This document shows positions 10,967 through 19,349 of a stretch of DNA of 64,000 nt, in pieces. Every line of letters starts with the position of its first letter. Within the stretch, counting starts at the first letter, position 1. A program made the position numbers and the translations under genes. Under the pieces are notes generated by a model. That model worked only from the letters and a program-made list of their open reading frames with translations, searched no databases and was not told the DNA's origin. Where the stretch lies: NCBI RefSeq assembly GCF_000026365.1, contig NC_012995.1:250501-314500 (forward strand), written 5' to 3'. This DNA comes from Zygosaccharomyces rouxii (taxonomy: Eukaryota > Ascomycota > Saccharomycetes > Saccharomycetales > Saccharomycetaceae).

Positions 10967-11968
10967 ATGAAATTGAGTGTTGTTGATATTAGCAAGCCTG
11001 AAGAACAAATCTTAGAACCACTTTTAGAAGCCGCTACGAAGCAAGGGTTTCTTCTTATCGACGGGCATGCTTTTACACAATCAGAAGTTGATGAGTTGTT
11101 CACCATATCTGAAGGATTCTTTACCGGTACAGGTCAGAATGAAAAATTGAAGTATCCAATTGATCAAAGAAATTTTGGATATTCCGGCTTTAATGTAGAA
11201 AACTTGAATCCTAACAAGAGCGTTGATTACAAGGAAGGCTTTAATTTTAGTCAAATTAATTTTGCTGATGGAATTGTAAACCAAACACCTAATTACGAGT
11301 TGAACCAATTCGATTCTACCAACCCTTTACCACCGTTTTTCTCAGAACGTCTGGACTTTTTGAGCAAAATTATTATCAAACTGCATGCACAGGCAAGACG
11401 CATCATCCAACTCTTGAGCATGGCAATGGGTGTAGAAGATGTCAATTTCTTTCTGAAAAGGTTTGAACCTAGTAAACCATCACCAAGCACTTTTAGAATG
11501 TTACACTATCCTTTAGTGAGATCTAATTCCTCAGGTAAGGCTGATCCCCACGTTCGGGCGGGAGCTCACACCGATTACGGAGCATTAACGCTTCTTTTCC
11601 AAAGAAAAGGTGAACAAGGTTTACAGTTGCAGCTGGATGGATGCAGTTGGACTGATGTTGAGTTTGTACCTACTAAACATAAGGGCATGGCACCGCCACT
11701 AGTAATTAATTTTGGTGACATGATGTCTTACTGGACAAATGGTGTTTTGAAAAGTACTATGCATCGGGTGAGATTTGAACCGGGGCAAACAAGAGATTCA
11801 GATCGTTACTCAATGGTCTTCTTCTTTGAACCTACAGTAACTACGAAATTAATCCCAGTGCCATGTGAAATGGTGCAGACTCAAAAAGGACAGACAGTCG
11901 CTAGACCGGAAATGACTTCGCTGGAGTATTTGCAAAAGAAATTGGAGTCAACCTATAGCTATAGGTAA
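10967..11968 (+). CDS. Isopenicillin N synthase-like 2-oxoglutarate/Fe(II) dioxygenase, substrate unknown
   Basis: The 333-residue product has an N-terminal DIOX_N-type region and a C-terminal 2OG-Fe(II) oxygenase core. The iron triad is visible: His201 and Asp203 in AHTDYGALTLL, and His266 in STMHRVRF. Arg280-Tyr-Ser282 is the R-x-S 2-oxoglutarate-binding pair. All catalytic residues are present, so the enzyme should be active. A TATA box (10894-10903) lies 64 bp upstream of the ATG. I recall no S. cerevisiae gene at this position between REX2 and HAC1, and no member of this subfamily there. It could be an ancestral gene lost in S. cerevisiae or an acquired one; sequence inspection cannot decide. 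The substrate is not predictable. Confidence 0.88.
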   Translation: MKLSVVDISKPEEQILEPLLEAATKQGFLLIDGHAFTQSEVDELFTISEGFFTGTGQNEKLKYPIDQRNFGYSGFNVENLNPNKSVDYKEGFNFSQINFADGIVNQTPNYELNQFDSTNPLPPFFSERLDFLSKIIIKLHAQARRIIQLLSMAMGVEDVNFFLKRFEPSKPSPSTFRMLHYPLVRSNSSGKADPHVRAGAHTDYGALTLLFQRKGEQGLQLQLDGCSWTDVEFVPTKHKGMAPPLVINFGDMMSYWTNGVLKSTMHRVRFEPGQTRDSDRYSMVFFFEPTVTTKLIPVPCEMVQTQKGQTVARPEMTSLEYLQKKLESTYSYR

Positions 11969-11998
11969 CTGTTGCAAGGAAGAAATAAGATAGCAAAA

Positions 11999-12070
11999 AG
12001 GTCCTACCCGGATTCGAACCGGGGTTGTTCGGATCAGAACCGAAAGTGATAACCACTACACTATAAGACC
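11999..12070 (-). tRNA. tRNA-Gln(CUG)
   Basis: The 72-nt cloverleaf runs from GGTCTTATAG (5' end at 12070) to TAGGACC plus discriminator T (11999). The acceptor stem pairs at all seven positions (one G-U). The anticodon stem is TTCGG/CCGAA with loop TTCTGAT, giving anticodon CTG (12035-12037), and the T arm contains GGTTCGAATCC (B box). There is no intron. A TTTTT run starting at the discriminator base on the transcribed strand (11999-11995) serves as the Pol III terminator. It lies between the oxygenase and HAC1; no LTR or other transposon remnant is seen beside it. Confidence 0.97.
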
Positions 12071-12428
12071 AACGTGTGTTGGGACAAATGGGAATAGCAT
12101 CTAACCACATTCACCCAAACCCATCAGATGATACTAAGTGACTATACCCCAATTTAATGCAGTAAGTCACATTCCCATAAAAAATAGGCGCTCAGCTTGT
12201 TCCTCAGCTTCGTTACTCTGTGGCCTCCACTCGTCTCACCACTCTTTCATCTTCATATATTGGCGATCACGCAACGATTATTTTCAGGAGGCTTAGAGAG
12301 AATGTTGTGTCGTGTCGGTGGCAAAGAAACTAAAAAAGAAAAAGAAATTCGTGATATATAAAGGTGACAAATATTCGCCGCAACTACCTTAACTTTCGTA
12401 AGGAACTTTTTGAAATCCCCAAGGAGAA
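12071..12428 (+). promoter_or_regulatory. HAC1 upstream region and 5' UTR
   Basis: This 358-bp stretch between tRNA-Gln and the HAC1 ATG has no ORF. AT-rich sequence with GATATATAAAGG (12353-12364) could serve as a TATA element about 70 bp before the ATG. The last nucleotides before the ATG (12421-12428) belong to the segment that can pair with the HAC1 intron. Confidence 0.5.
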
Positions 12429-12439
12429 ATGAGTGAAGA
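12421..12439 (+). promoter_or_regulatory. HAC1: HAC1 start-codon segment complementary to the HAC1 intron
   Basis: Bases 12426-12437 (GAAATGAGTGAA, containing the ATG at 12429-12431) are a perfect 12-nt Watson-Crick complement of intron bases 13145-13156. A G-U and an A-U pair extend the helix to 12439/13143. Five more pairs (12421-12425) follow across a single intron bulge, up to 13162. The S. cerevisiae HAC1 intron is known to block translation by pairing with the 5' UTR. Here the helix would cover the initiator codon itself. Complementarity is read directly; function is inferred. Confidence 0.7.
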
Positions 12440-13229
12440 TCTAGTCATACCAAGTGATTTCAAATCCACATTACCACCAAGAAAGAGGGCTAGAACCCAG
12501 GAGGAGAAAGAACAGAGAAAAATTGAGAGAATTCTCAGAAACAGGAGGGCCGCCCATCAGAGTAGAGAGAAAAAAAGAGTTCACCTACAGAGATTAGAAC
12601 AGAAATGTAAATTGATGGAATCTCTGTTAGGTAGAATTGATGATTTGGACGGGTTGATCAGAGATAAAAAAGGCAAAGATTTGTTGAAACAATACAGATC
12701 TTTTGCCGCCTCTGACGACGAAGACGAATACGAGAACGAAAATCAAAACGGCTCTTGCGACAAGGAAGAAACACCATCTTCCGGTATCAGTAGCGAGAGT
12801 GTTAGTTCGGTAAAGTCTGAGTCTGAAGCAGGACTGGTTCAGCTTCAGACTCCTGAAAACTATAAGGTTGAAGAAGATACTGGTATCTCTGAATTTGCGG
12901 CCCCTACCGATTTGACTCCTGTGAGTTTCGTCAATGAAGATCCAAAAAGTTTCAATTTGGTTCTAACGAATAATGGCGACTCTGACACCTTGGCACCATC
13001 CCAACCACTACAACCAGTTTGGTTAGGAGTGGAGGACGACGACGACGGTTCATTTGAATTTGACGATTGGCGTAATCCAGCAGTGATTGCCGTATCGTAA
13101 AGATGCATTTCATCATTATTATTGCTATCACTTGGTATTGACTTTTCACTCATTTCTTCCTTCCATCTTGTTCTGTCCGAAGCGCAGTCAAGCTTGATGT
13201 CATTTGAACCAACGTCGTTCTTAACCTAA
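12429..13229 (+). CDS. HAC1: bZIP unfolded-protein-response factor Hac1, with non-spliceosomal intron (exons 12429-13080 and 13180-13229)
   Basis: Unspliced, the frame encodes 223 residues and stops at 13100 with tail ...NPAVIAVS. The basic region is RNRRAAHQSREKKR (about residues 38-51), followed by a leucine zipper. The exon 1 end, DWRNP, is the conserved Hac1 junction. Removing 13081-13179 joins CCAG to AAGCGCAGTC, so the split codon reads Glu and the tail becomes EAQSSLMSFEPTSFLT before TAA at 13227-13229 (233 residues). I recall the S. cerevisiae spliced tail as EAQSGLNSFELNDFFITS, a clear match. The protein activates ER-stress genes after Ire1 cleavage and tRNA-ligase joining. Neighbours are a tRNA upstream and AGX1 downstream (YFL031W/YFL030W in S. 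cerevisiae). Confidence 0.95.
13081..13179 (+). other. HAC1: HAC1 Ire1-type intron, 99 nt
   Basis: The 5' site lies in a hairpin: stem GTAATC (13072-13077) with GATTGC (13085-13090) around the 7-nt loop CAGCAGT, cut CAG|CAGT after 13080. The 3' site lies in hairpin CTGT (13173-13176)/GCAG (13184-13187) around loop CCGAAGC, cut CCG|AAGC after 13179. Both loops fit the Ire1 consensus. The S. cerevisiae intron is about 252 nt, so this one is much shorter. It is flanked by no spliceosomal GTATGT or TACTAAC signals. The intron holds the segment complementary to the start codon (13143-13162). Confidence 0.93.
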
Positions 13230-13231
13230 GT

Positions 13232-13280
13232 CACCATGGCGCGCCCAGTGCTGCGACAGGTCAGCGTTATTGTGATGGTG
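13232..13280 (+). promoter_or_regulatory. HAC1: HAC1 3' UTR hairpin, candidate bipartite targeting element
   Basis: Three bases after the spliced stop codon, CACCAT (13232-13237) can pair with ATGGTG (13275-13280). Inside it AGTGCTG (13247-13253) pairs with CAGCGTT (13262-13268), with two G-U pairs, around loop CGACAGGT. S. cerevisiae HAC1 mRNA has a stem-loop bipartite element in its 3' UTR that recruits it to Ire1 foci. Position and shape suggest the same function here; this is inference. Confidence 0.55.
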
Positions 13281-13658
13281 TAACGTGTATAGTAGTCGAA
13301 ATAAACGGTAAATAAGCTCTAAGAGCGTGGATTGGGAATTTATTGTATTCTGTTTCCCCGGGAGAGAGAGGGAGGAGAGGGAAGTGTATTATTGGCGGGT
13401 TGGTTGGTTGAAGGATCACTCGGGGATACGCGCGTGTTTAACAAGGCAGTGAGTTGCAACCATTTTCTACGATGATCTTAATAAGGATGGTTACTCATTG
13501 TAGGATGGGGTTGCTTGTAATTCCGCTCGGATATAGCAATAGCTTAGCCCTTATCCACCATCCCTAGTTGAGGTACGTTTAACTATAAAAGGGGGTTGAC
13601 ATCTGGCAGAGATCCTGAATGCCATGTCGAAGTAGGTAAGCAAGAGATAAAAGCTAGA
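13281..13658 (+). promoter_or_regulatory. HAC1 3' flank and AGX1 promoter with TATA box
   Basis: This region holds a purine-rich GA tract (about 13360-13385) and a TATA box TATAAAA (13584-13590). The TATA box lies 69 bp before the AGX1 ATG at 13659. A longer AGX1 frame beginning with TTG at 13596 would sit immediately after the TATA box, which argues against it. Confidence 0.6.
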
Positions 13659-14771
13659 ATGGTCGATACATTGTTGATTCCAGGACCTATTGTATTGAGT
13701 GCAAATGTGCAAAAGGCACTGGGTACTCCTTCACTAGCCCATACATCGCCAGAGTTCCTTACTGTCTTCTCAAGGGTTTTACAAAACACTAGAAAAGTGT
13801 TCAGAGCCGATCCTAAGAAAGGTCAGCCATATGTCCTACCAGGGTCTGGTACTCTGGGCTGGGATATTGCTGCATCAAATTTAATTTGCCCCAATGAAAA
13901 AGCATTGGTATTATCAACTGGGTTCTTTAGCGATTCATTTGCCGAGTGTTTGAAATTGTACGGTGCTGATGTGGATAAATTAGATGCACCTATTGGTGGT
14001 ATAGTAGATCCATCTGAAGTTGAATCTCACTTGCAAAAAAATAAGTACAGATTGATTACCATTACTCACGTGGATACTTCCACTGCGGTCTTGACCGACG
14101 TTAAGAAGATTACGGAAATTGTGCATCGTGTTTCTCCAGAAACCTTTATTATTGTCGATGGTGTTTGTTCTATCGGCTGCGAAGAATTCGAATTTGAAAA
14201 ATGGGGGATCGATTTTGCCCTAACTGCATCTCAAAAGGCTTTAGGTGCGCCACCAGGTTTGAGTGTATCTATGATCAGTCAAAGGGCCTTGGACTTTGCT
14301 CAACATCCTGAAACACCAACTAGATCGTTCTTTGGCAGCTTGAAAAGATGGTCACCAGTTATGCAGAATAACGAGTCCGGTAAGGCTGCCTATTTTGCAA
14401 CCCCTGCTGTACAATTGGTAAACAGTTTGGATGTTTCCTTAGATGAAATTTTACAAGATACCCTAGAGAAAAGATGGGAGCAACACAAGAAAACAAGCGA
14501 TTGGTTTAAAGGTAAATTGACCAATGAATTAAACCTCAAATTGGTCAGTGAGCCTCAGGCATCCGCAAGCGGTCTCACCGCGGTGTACGTCAACGAACCT
14601 CCAAAGGTTGTGTCCTATTTGAAGCAGAACGGGGTTGTCATTGCAGGTGGTATTCACAGTGAAATTGGTGGCAAGTACATTCGTGTAGGACACATGGGTG
14701 TTTCGGTAGTCGATCCAAAATTAGATCATATTCCAAGAGCATACGAGTTGATCAAGGAAGCAATGCATTAA
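13659..14771 (+). CDS. AGX1: Alanine:glyoxylate aminotransferase (AGX1)
   Basis: The 370-residue class V PLP aminotransferase converts alanine and glyoxylate to pyruvate and glycine. The N-terminal VDTLLIPGPIVLS, the GSGTLGWD phosphate-binding segment, the HVDTSTA motif, VDGVCSIGCEEF and the PLP-lysine motif TASQKALGAPPG all match yeast Agx1 (about 385 residues). The ATG at 13659 was chosen because the open frame further upstream begins with TTG and because homology starts at VDTLLIPG. It is followed in the same direction by SHM2, the other main source of cytosolic glycine; in S. cerevisiae the two are on different chromosomes. Confidence 0.95.
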   Translation: MVDTLLIPGPIVLSANVQKALGTPSLAHTSPEFLTVFSRVLQNTRKVFRADPKKGQPYVLPGSGTLGWDIAASNLICPNEKALVLSTGFFSDSFAECLKLYGADVDKLDAPIGGIVDPSEVESHLQKNKYRLITITHVDTSTAVLTDVKKITEIVHRVSPETFIIVDGVCSIGCEEFEFEKWGIDFALTASQKALGAPPGLSVSMISQRALDFAQHPETPTRSFFGSLKRWSPVMQNNESGKAAYFATPAVQLVNSLDVSLDEILQDTLEKRWEQHKKTSDWFKGKLTNELNLKLVSEPQASASGLTAVYVNEPPKVVSYLKQNGVVIAGGIHSEIGGKYIRVGHMGVSVVDPKLDHIPRAYELIKEAMH

Positions 14772-15226
14772 TATAACATTACATATATTCTAAGATTTTA
14801 TCATATTTATTATATTTTATTTTATTTTTCTATTTTATGCCTATTATTCTTGTCGGCGTCACACTGACACTGCTCTCATAATTCCACGTGATATTGCTGG
14901 GAAGAAAGGAGTCACATATTTAGGAGTCAGTTTCAATTTTTCCTTTTTTTTTCATTTCCTCGAGGAGTCATCGTGAAATTTTCCACCGGAGTCATTATTG
15001 AAATTTTTCAACCATCGCGATGAGCCTTCCAATTGAAAAATAATAGTACTGATATCAATTAATTATTGTCATTAAAGATATTGATTCTTTCATAGATTTT
15101 TTTTTTTTTCTTTGTTCCGAAGGTATATAATTGACCATTACTATTGCAAAAGGTTACAACCATCTTCCTTTAATCAGTTAGATTACCAAGCATCTTTCCA
15201 AGACAAATTAACTTATATCTATAAGA
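14772..15226 (+). promoter_or_regulatory. AGX1-SHM2 intergenic region: four GAGTCA sites plus RRPE/PAC
   Basis: GAGTCA (complement TGACTC, the core of Gcn4 and Bas1 sites) occurs at 14909-14914, 14924-14929, 14965-14970 and 14989-14994, all in the same orientation. Immediately downstream lie AAATTTTTCA (RRPE, 15001-15010) and GCGATGAG (PAC, 15017-15024). S. cerevisiae SHM2 is controlled by Bas1/Pho2 with purine genes and by Gcn4, so the sites fit. A CACGTG (14885-14890) precedes the array. A T-run (15100-15109) and GTATATAA (15123-15130) lie nearer the ATG. Confidence 0.7.
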
Positions 15227-16636
15227 ATGCCATACGCCCTATCAGAATCTCACAAGAAACTTGTCTCCTCTCATTTGAGTGAAACTGATCCTGAAGTGGA
15301 ACAAATCATTAAGGATGAAATCGAAAGACAAAAGCACTCCGTGGTTTTGATTGCCTCTGAAAACTTTACCTCCACATCAGTCTTCGATGCATTGGGAACC
15401 CCAATGTGTAACAAATACTCTGAAGGTTACCCAGGTGCTAGATACTACGGTGGTAATGAGCAAATTGATAAGATGGAAATTCTATGTCAAAACAGAGCTT
15501 TGGAGGCTTTCCATTTGACTTCCGATAAATGGGGTGTCAATGTGCAAACCCTTTCTGGTTCACCTGCAAACTTGCAAGTTTACCAAGCTTTGATGAAACC
15601 TCATGAAAGATTAATGGGTCTATACCTACCAGATGGTGGTCACTTGTCTCACGGTTATGCTACTGAAAACAGAAAAATCTCAGCAGTCTCTACTTATTTC
15701 GAATCTTTCCCTTACAGAGTTGATCAAACTACCGGTATTATCGATTACGATACTTTAGAGAAGAACGCAATCCTTTACAGACCAAAGATCTTGGTCGCAG
15801 GTACTTCTGCTTACTGTCGTTTGATCGACTACAAGAGAATGAGAGAAATCGCTGACAAGTGTGGTGCCTACTTGATGGTCGATATGGCTCACATTTCTGG
15901 TTTGATTTCAGCTGGTGTCATCCCATCTCCATTCGAATACGCTGACATCGTTACTACCACTACCCACAAGTCTCTAAGAGGTCCTCGTGGTGCTATGATC
16001 TTCTTCAGAAGAGGTGTCAGAAACATTAACCCAAAGACCGGTAACGAAGTCCTATACGATTTGGAAAATCCAATTAACTTCTCAGTTTTCCCAGGTCACC
16101 AAGGTGGTCCTCACAACCATACCATTTCTGCTCTAGCGACTGCCCTAAAGCAAGCTACCACTCCAGAATTCAAAGAATATCAAGTTCAAGTTTTGAAGAA
16201 CGCCAAGGCTCTAGAAAATGAATTCAGAAAATTGGGTTACAGATTAGTGTCTGATGGTACTGATTCTCACATGGTTCTTGTTGCCATTAAGGAAAAGGGT
16301 GTTGATGGTGCTCGTCTAGAATACGTTTGTGAAAACATTAACATTGCCTTGAACAAGAACTCTATTCCAGGTGATAAGTCTGCTCTTGTACCAGGTGGTG
16401 TTCGTATCGGTTCTCCTGCTATGACTACCAGAGGTATGGGAGAAGAAGATTTCGCCAAGATTGCCGACTACATTCACAGAGCATTCAACATCGCTCTTGC
16501 CACTCAAAAATCTTTGCCAAAGGAAGCTAACAGATTGAAAGATTTCAAGGCTAAGATTAATGAAGGCTCTGATGAAATCACCGCCCTAAGGAAGGACATC
16601 TACGACTGGGCCGGTGAATTTCCATTGCCAGTGTAA
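15227..16636 (+). CDS. SHM2: Cytosolic serine hydroxymethyltransferase (SHM2)
   Basis: The 469-residue enzyme matches Shm2 in length. It interconverts serine plus tetrahydrofolate with glycine plus 5,10-methylene-THF. SENFTS, the [10 protein letters not shown] loop, the VDMAHISGL segment and the PLP-lysine motif [13 protein letters not shown] are intact. There is no N-terminal mitochondrial presequence, so it is the cytosolic isozyme. Codon usage is visibly biased to highly expressed yeast codons (AAG, GGT, GCT, AGA), unlike most neighbours. The promoter carries Gcn4/Bas1-type sites. A TTA/ATT repeat lies just 3' of the stop. Confidence 0.98.
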   Translation: MPYALSESHKKLVSSHLSETDPEVEQIIKDEIERQKHSVVLIASENFTSTSVFDALGTPMCNKYSEGYPGARYYGGNEQIDKMEILCQNRALEAFHLTSDKWGVNVQTLSGSPANLQVYQALMKPHERLMGLYLPDGGHLSHGYATENRKISAVSTYFESFPYRVDQTTGIIDYDTLEKNAILYRPKILVAGTSAYCRLIDYKRMREIADKCGAYLMVDMAHISGLISAGVIPSPFEYADIVTTTTHKSLRGPRGAMIFFRRGVRNINPKTGNEVLYDLENPINFSVFPGHQGGPHNHTISALATALKQATTPEFKEYQVQVLKNAKALENEFRKLGYRLVSDGTDSHMVLVAIKEKGVDGARLEYVCENINIALNKNSIPGDKSALVPGGVRIGSPAMTTRGMGEEDFAKIADYIHRAFNIALATQKSLPKEANRLKDFKAKINEGSDEITALRKDIYDWAGEFPLPV

Positions 16637-16716
16637 TGATCAACGCAAGGGAAAACGACAGCATTTTCAACAAATAATTTAATTCCTTCCATCTGTTTAG
16701 TATTATTATTTGTATA

Positions 16717-16752
<36 letters not shown>
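16717..16752. repeat. (ATT)n microsatellite in the SHM2-MNL2 3' intergenic
   Basis: Twelve consecutive ATT units sit between the convergent SHM2 and MNL2 3' ends, followed by degenerate TATTAG copies to about 16780. It is noncoding and probably length-polymorphic. Confidence 0.9.
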
Positions 16753-16862
16753 GGTATTATTAGTATTATTAGTTTTATTAGTTTTACTCCGAATAACGAA
16801 CACATAAAGATGTAAGTTAGATATACATTCTTTTCTCATCATTACATTAATTATTATCAATA

Positions 16863-19349
16863 TTATTGTTGAAGGTTGGATTTATTCCTAGGATCTCTCT
16901 TCATCAAGTGGCCACCTGATGTGAAGAGGTATCTGTCTAAAGTATAATCTGATGTATCTGAGAACAATAGATAATAATATTTCAGTGTTTGAGAAAACCA
17001 AGAGCTTGGGATGGAAGAATCTTCATCATCTTCGAATTCCCGTACACTCCAAACACCTTTAGCTCCAGAATGATACTTCTGCAAATTTTCAATTGTCATC
17101 TTTAAGAGTTCAGCTCCCATTTTCCTCCATTGTGATTCACCCGTAATCCTGTACATGTAGAATATTGATTCAATGACGTTTGGGGATAAAAGATGCCTTT
17201 TCCCTATTTTATTAACCCAAAATGGTCTATCTGGATCATGCTTCCATTTACCTAATTTCCTATCGATATCTTGAACCCCGTAATTAAATTCACCAATGCC
17301 TTGCGTCAAACCAAACATTAAGATTTTACGCATACCCCCACTTGCCTTCTGCGTCTGTAAGCTATCGAGCTCAACTTTGGCATCACCAACAGTAAGGGCG
17401 TCTTGATTAGTGTATTGCCCGTCTAATATACTTTGGATCTTCTCGTTTTTGTCAAAAAGACAGGTTTCTTTCTCACAGGGATCCAAGTAAAGTTCTTCTG
17501 GGAAAATCCCTCCAAATAATTTAATCATTTCATAGTAACTATGGGTCAATTTTTTAGCAAGCCTCAAGTACTCGGTATTATTAAATAAACCAGATGCTAA
17601 TCCCAAAGTAGTAGCCAGAGAACATCCTTCATGATTCATATCAAATAATCTTTTAATTTCAACCTGAAGTTCGTCTGTTGAAGGTGAAATACGAGTCTTT
17701 GTCCTGAATGAAGAGATTAACGTCAAATTATGATCTGCAACAGGACTCAAAGGTCTGTAAAGCATCAAGTGACGAATTTTACGCATGGCGATCGAAAATA
17801 ACTGCTTCGAACTGTGCATTTGAAGTTTTTCAGAAGAATCTGGATGTTCTGCTTCCTCATCCTTCATATCATCCGCTGTGTTTTTACCAATATTTTCCAC
17901 TTCTTCCCCGCTATCCATTGGGTGATAAGTCTTTGAAATGGTCAAAATATCGTGTCCATTCAAAAGATGGTATATTTTTACCAAATTAGAGTAAACAGAT
18001 TGATGTTGATAGTCCATTTTAAACAATTGTTCTTTCTTTTCCCAATCTCGAGGTGAGATTAAAAATTTACCAGTTTGGTGACAATGTATAAATTCTAGGT
18101 TTTGATCGATACTCTTCATGACTTTTGGGTTGCGCAAATGATGGCCAGTAGAAACTTCCTTGGGAGTTAATATTCTACAACCGGAACCATCAACAGTTGT
18201 AGGGAACATGTGCTCAATGGCAAACTCGTCCAGAGAAAGCGCGATTGTTCCAAATATCTTTTGAATCGCATCAAAATAACTATTTGAATGTGTGATTTGG
18301 GCCAATCTGGTGAATTCTAAAGCCACATTTGTCAGTGAACCAACGTTCATATACTGATAAGGGAATCGATTACCATACTCAGTTTTCCAAAAATACTGTA
18401 AAATGGGGATTCTGTTTGGTGTATCAAATGCTCTTAGAATAAAATTGGCCAAATCCTTAGCCTTGGCCAAAAGCACGGGTTCTTCAGAAAGTTCGTAGGC
18501 CGAAATTAATCCTCCTAATGCTCTAGTTGATACATCTGGAATATCAACGGAATTCTCTGTTATTGGCGGTATTGTAAAGTCCACTGTCGAAATCAAATGC
18601 ACCGCATCGTCAAATTTAGACATTTGACCCATAATATACAGAGTATCAAGAGAATCAATCAACGACAACGGCCACGGTTCAGCAGCCAAATCTGGTCTCG
18701 AAAGTTCTTCTTGGTCCCAGGATTTCACGAACAACTGGCGCACTTGCTGTAATAATTGGTTCTGTTGATGGCCACCATCCTCGAAACTACTAGCTTGAAC
18801 ATTGGGGTAATCCTTGGGAACTTGCTGAAAATTCAATGGCAAGGAAACTTCGTTCAATACTGCATGTCTATCCTTATGGCTCGACAAATCGTCGATTTCT
18901 GGATTTATCCATCTGTCTTGAAACTTTGTAGAACCTCTCCAAGGCGAAGATAGTAACAGTGGAAAGTATTTATTCTTCTCTTTTAATACCTTTGGATCTC
19001 GTAAATCAATAATTATTGGTTCTGCAGGTGAATGATCTACAGGAGCCTGAGGAGTTACCGGTGCAGCAGGGACTGTGGAAGCTACATCGACCTCAGCCGA
19101 AGGTTTGGAGCTCGGAAGACCTTGAGCACTATCAGAAACTGGTTTCACAGCCGTATCCACTTGTGAATTTATTTCATGATTCGTCAAAGCACCATTGATA
19201 GGTGGCATGTACTCATTTTCAGCATATGAGTTTAACATATCAATCTCATTTTCAAAAGTGTAGTAGAAGAGCAAACTAATAGTAACACCTAGTAGTAAAA
19301 AGGACTGTACTCTCTTCACCCATATGTGTATTAGTTTCAGTAGGGTCAT
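16863..19349 (-). CDS. MNL2: GH47 alpha-mannosidase-like ER quality-control protein (MNL2)
   Basis: This is an 828-residue type II membrane protein. The N-terminus is MTLLKLIHIWVKRVQ followed by one hydrophobic segment (SFLLLGVTISLLFYYTF), then a Pro/Ala/Ser-rich stalk and a glycosyl-hydrolase family 47 domain (SLIDSLDTLYIMG, VSTRALGGLISAYEL, YRITGESQWR and the terminal FTSGGHLMKR). It matches Mnl2 (YLR057W), a putative ER mannosidase marking misfolded glycoproteins. The ATG at 19349 is the first in frame; the frame stays open upstream to the stop codon at 19449-19451 without an ATG. The gene is convergent with SHM2, as the S. cerevisiae orthologues are. Confidence 0.92.
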   Translation of the reverse strand: MTLLKLIHIWVKRVQSFLLLGVTISLLFYYTFENEIDMLNSYAENEYMPPINGALTNHEINSQVDTAVKPVSDSAQGLPSSKPSAEVDVASTVPAAPVTPQAPVDHSPAEPIIIDLRDPKVLKEKNKYFPLLLSSPWRGSTKFQDRWINPEIDDLSSHKDRHAVLNEVSLPLNFQQVPKDYPNVQASSFEDGGHQQNQLLQQVRQLFVKSWDQEELSRPDLAAEPWPLSLIDSLDTLYIMGQMSKFDDAVHLISTVDFTIPPITENSVDIPDVSTRALGGLISAYELSEEPVLLAKAKDLANFILRAFDTPNRIPILQYFWKTEYGNRFPYQYMNVGSLTNVALEFTRLAQITHSNSYFDAIQKIFGTIALSLDEFAIEHMFPTTVDGSGCRILTPKEVSTGHHLRNPKVMKSIDQNLEFIHCHQTGKFLISPRDWEKKEQLFKMDYQHQSVYSNLVKIYHLLNGHDILTISKTYHPMDSGEEVENIGKNTADDMKDEEAEHPDSSEKLQMHSSKQLFSIAMRKIRHLMLYRPLSPVADHNLTLISSFRTKTRISPSTDELQVEIKRLFDMNHEGCSLATTLGLASGLFNNTEYLRLAKKLTHSYYEMIKLFGGIFPEELYLDPCEKETCLFDKNEKIQSILDGQYTNQDALTVGDAKVELDSLQTQKASGGMRKILMFGLTQGIGEFNYGVQDIDRKLGKWKHDPDRPFWVNKIGKRHLLSPNVIESIFYMYRITGESQWRKMGAELLKMTIENLQKYHSGAKGVWSVREFEDDEDSSIPSSWFSQTLKYYYLLFSDTSDYTLDRYLFTSGGHLMKRDPRNKSNLQQ

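Noticed and set aside
11900..12428. Transposon or LTR insertion near tRNA-Gln
   Set aside because: tRNA flanks are typical Ty targets, but I see no TG...CA-bounded repeat, target duplication or reverse-transcriptase frame.
13596..13658. N-terminal extension of AGX1 from an earlier start
   Set aside because: The codon at 13596 is TTG, it lies only 6 bp after the TATA box, and homology to Agx1 begins after the ATG at 13659.
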